From Lachnospiraceae bacterium (GTDB taxonomy: Bacteria; Bacillota; Clostridia; Lachnospirales; Lachnospiraceae), in NCBI GenBank assembly GCA_024691145.1, contig JAILNW010000356.1, positions 1 through 8,581 of the forward strand: 8,581 nt of DNA. Reading direction: 5' to 3'. Position numbers and translations under genes: made by a program. Under the pieces are notes generated by a model. That model was not told the origin of the DNA. It was given only the letters and a program-made list of their open reading frames with translations, and did not search any database. Each line of letters begins with the position of its first letter. The stretch's first letter is position 1. Positions 7,201-8,581 of this stretch are shown here, one piece after another.

Positions 7201-7230
7201 ATTATATAACTTTTAAGGCCTATAAGTCAA
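7201..7230 (-). promoter_or_regulatory. Sigma-A type promoter for the c-di-GMP / pilus-like operon
   Basis: The minus strand carries TTGACT (7230-7225), an 18-base spacer and a perfect TATAAT (7206-7201). Transcription would start near 7194, giving a leader of about 60 bases before ATG 7131. The -35 box begins about ten bases past the T-rich end of the preceding terminator, so this promoter opens a unit separate from the nuclease gene. No other good promoter was seen before the downstream platform, pilin-like and partial genes, which suggests that they depend on it. Confidence 0.8.
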
Positions 7231-7240
7231 GACTTTTGGG

Positions 7241-7278
7241 AAAAATAGGAAAAAACAGGGGTGCAAAAACCCCTGTTT
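7241..7278 (-). terminator. Rho-independent terminator after the Rpn-family gene
   Basis: A perfect 10-bp stem (AAACAGGGGT at 7253-7262 with ACCCCTGTTT at 7269-7278) encloses a six-base loop. On the minus strand the 3' arm runs into a run of six T, then CC and a further T-rich stretch (7245-7241), as expected for intrinsic termination. It lies about 110 bases after the stop of the nuclease gene and just before the next promoter. On the plus strand the downstream tract is only TTTCTT, and no plus-strand gene needs it. Confidence 0.88.
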
Positions 7279-7386
7279 CTTAATGTTGCTTTGCTTATTG
7301 AATATTAATCTTGTATGGTATTCTAAAAGCATAATATATATTTTCCTTAAATACTAAATCTAATTAAACTATTAATTTATGTTTCG

Positions 7387-8388
7387 TTACTGTTCATCCA
7401 AATTATGAGTTTTAGCATAGTTTAAAAACTCATCTGGTGTCATGTTGCACTTACTGGCAGCAATATCTAATGAAATAGTATTTTCACAATATAAATTATA
7501 TGCAAGAACAATACGTCCTTCATCTCTTCCTTCTTCTCTTCCTTTATCTAGTCCTTCATCTCGTCCCTTATTGTACCATTTTTCCATTATTGTTGACATA
7601 CTGTCACCTCCATTTTTGTCTTTAACCAAACTATTGTATTCTTCTTTAACATTTGCATATTCCTCTCCGCCAAATGTCTGCATAAAATCAAGCAGTGCTT
7701 CCGTATCATCTACCTTATCCTCCAGAGGATAATAATAATCATCATTCTTATGCTTCATGAAATGTGCCACATGCTTAAACATTGTCTTAAATTGTGCAAT
7801 CTGTTCATCTTCTAAAAATGCAACATCAATAACATGTATTTTGTAATCAGAAACATTTTTTAGGACTCTGCCATCATCACAGTCAACAAGTTCTTTAATA
7901 CTCTTTGGTCCATTCCATCTCCTGTCACTAAAATTAAGAACCAACGTAAGTACTGGATAAATACGATTATTAAAAGCTTTATTACTTTTATTATCTAATG
8001 ATTCACCGGATTTGTCAATTGCTTTAGAATTTCCTTTTTCAATATAATTTTTTACCTGCTTTCTATATGATGCATAATCATATCCCATTATTCTTATAGG
8101 CATAAACCAATCTATGCTAGATTGATTTTCAATTCCACATCCAGCAATTATATAACCTTGTTTATGAAAGTACTTAAACACATCCCTATACTGATTATTA
8201 AGATTTCCTGCCACAGATTTATATTGTGACTCCGTCGGACCATCTATCAGTTCATCTGGAATAAGTACTTTTTCTCCATTATACATAAATTCATTAAATA
8301 CTTCGCAAAAAACTTCGTTACGATCAAAAACGACTTTCGTAGATTTATCTTTGCTATACAATTTTTTATTTTTCTTTGTTTTGTTCAA
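7387..8388 (-). CDS. Rpn-family recombination-promoting nuclease / putative transposase (PD-(D/E)XK)
   Basis: Starting at TTG 8388 the product has 333 residues. The N-terminus is very basic (NKTKKNKKLYSKDK). The core has QYRDVFKYF, then IIAGCGIENQSSIDWFMPIRIMGYDYASY, then YPVLTLVLNFSDRRWNGPKS, the order seen in Rpn / PDDEXK-type putative transposases common in gut Firmicutes. The likely active-site residues are Asp69 (RD) and the E-x-Q of IENQ (Glu87, Gln89), where Q replaces the usual K. These proteins are known or predicted DNA endonucleases that promote RecA-independent recombination. Near the C-terminus are tetrapeptide repeats of GRDE type (275-292), then a short helical tail. A GAGAGGGG site eight bases before TTG supports this start; the ATG at 8433 would add 15 unlikely residues. 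It has its own terminator, and no transposon ends are visible. The family call is strong; activity in this copy is inferred. Confidence 0.88.
   Translation of the reverse strand: MNKTKKNKKLYSKDKSTKVVFDRNEVFCEVFNEFMYNGEKVLIPDELIDGPTESQYKSVAGNLNNQYRDVFKYFHKQGYIIAGCGIENQSSIDWFMPIRIMGYDYASYRKQVKNYIEKGNSKAIDKSGESLDNKSNKAFNNRIYPVLTLVLNFSDRRWNGPKSIKELVDCDDGRVLKNVSDYKIHVIDVAFLEDEQIAQFKTMFKHVAHFMKHKNDDYYYPLEDKVDDTEALLDFMQTFGGEEYANVKEEYNSLVKDKNGGDSMSTIMEKWYNKGRDEGLDKGREEGRDEGRIVLAYNLYCENTISLDIAASKCNMTPDEFLNYAKTHNLDEQ
7513..7566 (-). repeat. In-frame 12-bp tandem repeats encoding GRDE-type tetrapeptides
   Basis: Four and a half imperfect 12-base units encode GRDE, GLDK, GREE, GRDE, GR near the C-terminus of the Rpn-family protein. 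Strings of Gly plus charged residues at this position are a hallmark of the family and probably form a helical, oligomerising segment. Near-identical units (GRDE occurs twice) make the tract prone to slippage, which would alter length by four residues without breaking the frame. Confidence 0.8.
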
Positions 8389-8396
8389 ATTAAATA

Positions 8397-8404
8397 CCCC
8401 TCTC
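8397..8404 (-). promoter_or_regulatory. Ribosome-binding site supporting a TTG start for the Rpn-family gene
   Basis: GAGAGGGG on the minus strand is followed by eight bases (TATTTAAT) and then TTG AAC AAA. No comparable site precedes the ATG at 8433. The residues added by the longer reading (MVLFSCTFLQRGVFN) are hydrophobic and unlike the basic start that follows, so TTG 8388 is the better start. Confidence 0.7.
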
Positions 8405-8455
8405 TGTAAAAAAGTGCATGAAAACAACACCATTAAACATCATCAAAGGTAAAAT

Positions 8456-8527
8456 ATATTATTAGCATTGAAAAACAATACAAAAACAAATATCCAATTT
8501 ATAAATAAAAAAGCAAAGACTGAACAA
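8456..8527 (-). promoter_or_regulatory. Candidate promoter region for the Rpn-family gene
   Basis: Two weak sigma-A-like matches occur on the minus strand. One is TTGTAT (8483-8478), 16 bases, TAATAT (8461-8456). The other is TTGTTC (8527-8522), 18 bases, TATAAA (8503-8498). Either would give a leader of roughly 60 to 105 bases before TTG 8388. The region is very AT-rich, so such matches arise easily and I cannot choose between them. Beyond these I see no gene or hairpin in 8434-8581. Confidence 0.3.
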
Positions 8528-8581
8528 CCGTAGATCAATAGATAATTTAGATTGCCCAAATAATATAATAACATAAGTATT

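Noticed and set aside
7209..7230. Imperfect palindrome around AGGCCT in the promoter spacer
   Set aside because: The arms fall out of register after three base pairs on each side, so it is no better than chance.
7513..7566. Short regular repeats that could suggest a CRISPR-like or minisatellite array
   Set aside because: The units are 12 bases, contiguous without spacers and in frame within a known family-specific coding repeat.
7442..7732. Plus-strand frame with Ser/Pro/Leu repeats opposite the Rpn-family gene
   Set aside because: The repeats are the antisense reading of the GRDE tetrapeptide tract.
7387..8581. Rpn-family gene as part of an insertion sequence
   Set aside because: No terminal inverted repeats or target-site duplication could be found around it; the family name 'transposase' does not require IS ends.

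Overview
The window is AT-rich and compact. Every gene I can support lies on the minus strand, so transcription runs from high to low coordinates. Strong Shine-Dalgarno sites (GGAGG, GAGAGGGG), a plain sigma-A promoter (TTGACT-18-TATAAT), the low-GC codon use and the protein families point to a low-GC Firmicute. The style of the Rpn-type nuclease and the GGDEF/EAL protein suggests a Clostridia member close to Lachnospiraceae. The taxon is an inference from style, not from a marker gene.

Layout from the right edge: (i) 8581-8389 is a leader with weak promoter candidates. (ii) 8388-7387 is a monocistronic Rpn-family (PD-(D/E)XK) nuclease / putative transposase gene, probably starting at a TTG codon. 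(iii) 7278-7241 is a strong intrinsic terminator that closes this unit. (iv) 7230-7201 is a consensus-like promoter opening a second unit, followed by a short leader with a 17-nt dyad. (v) 7131-1468 is one giant 1887-residue soluble cyclic-di-GMP protein: about five PAS domains, an intact GGDEF with I-site, a GAF domain, about two PAS domains, a degenerate GGDEF (SGDVF), an intact EAL domain and a C-terminal PAS-like domain. (vi) 1459-413 is a GspF/PilC-type inner-membrane platform protein of type IV pilus / type II secretion machines. (vii) 389-57 is a small single-span pseudopilin-like protein. (viii) 55-1 is the start of a further gene cut by the window edge.

Items (v) to (viii) are separated by 8, 23 and 1 bases with no terminator between them, so they look like one operon that continues beyond the left edge. 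The likely logic is that a multi-input enzyme able both to make and to break c-di-GMP is co-expressed with envelope-spanning pilus or secretion parts. That would tie local second-messenger turnover to assembly of a filament or export system. No ATPase, prepilin peptidase or canonical pilin is visible here; if the system is complete, they must lie to the left or elsewhere.

The most interesting points are the size and asymmetric design of the c-di-GMP protein, its tight coupling to a platform protein, the non-canonical N-terminus of the pilin-like protein, and two start codons that a default annotation would place too far upstream. I see no RNA genes, CRISPR array, insertion sequence ends or riboswitch.
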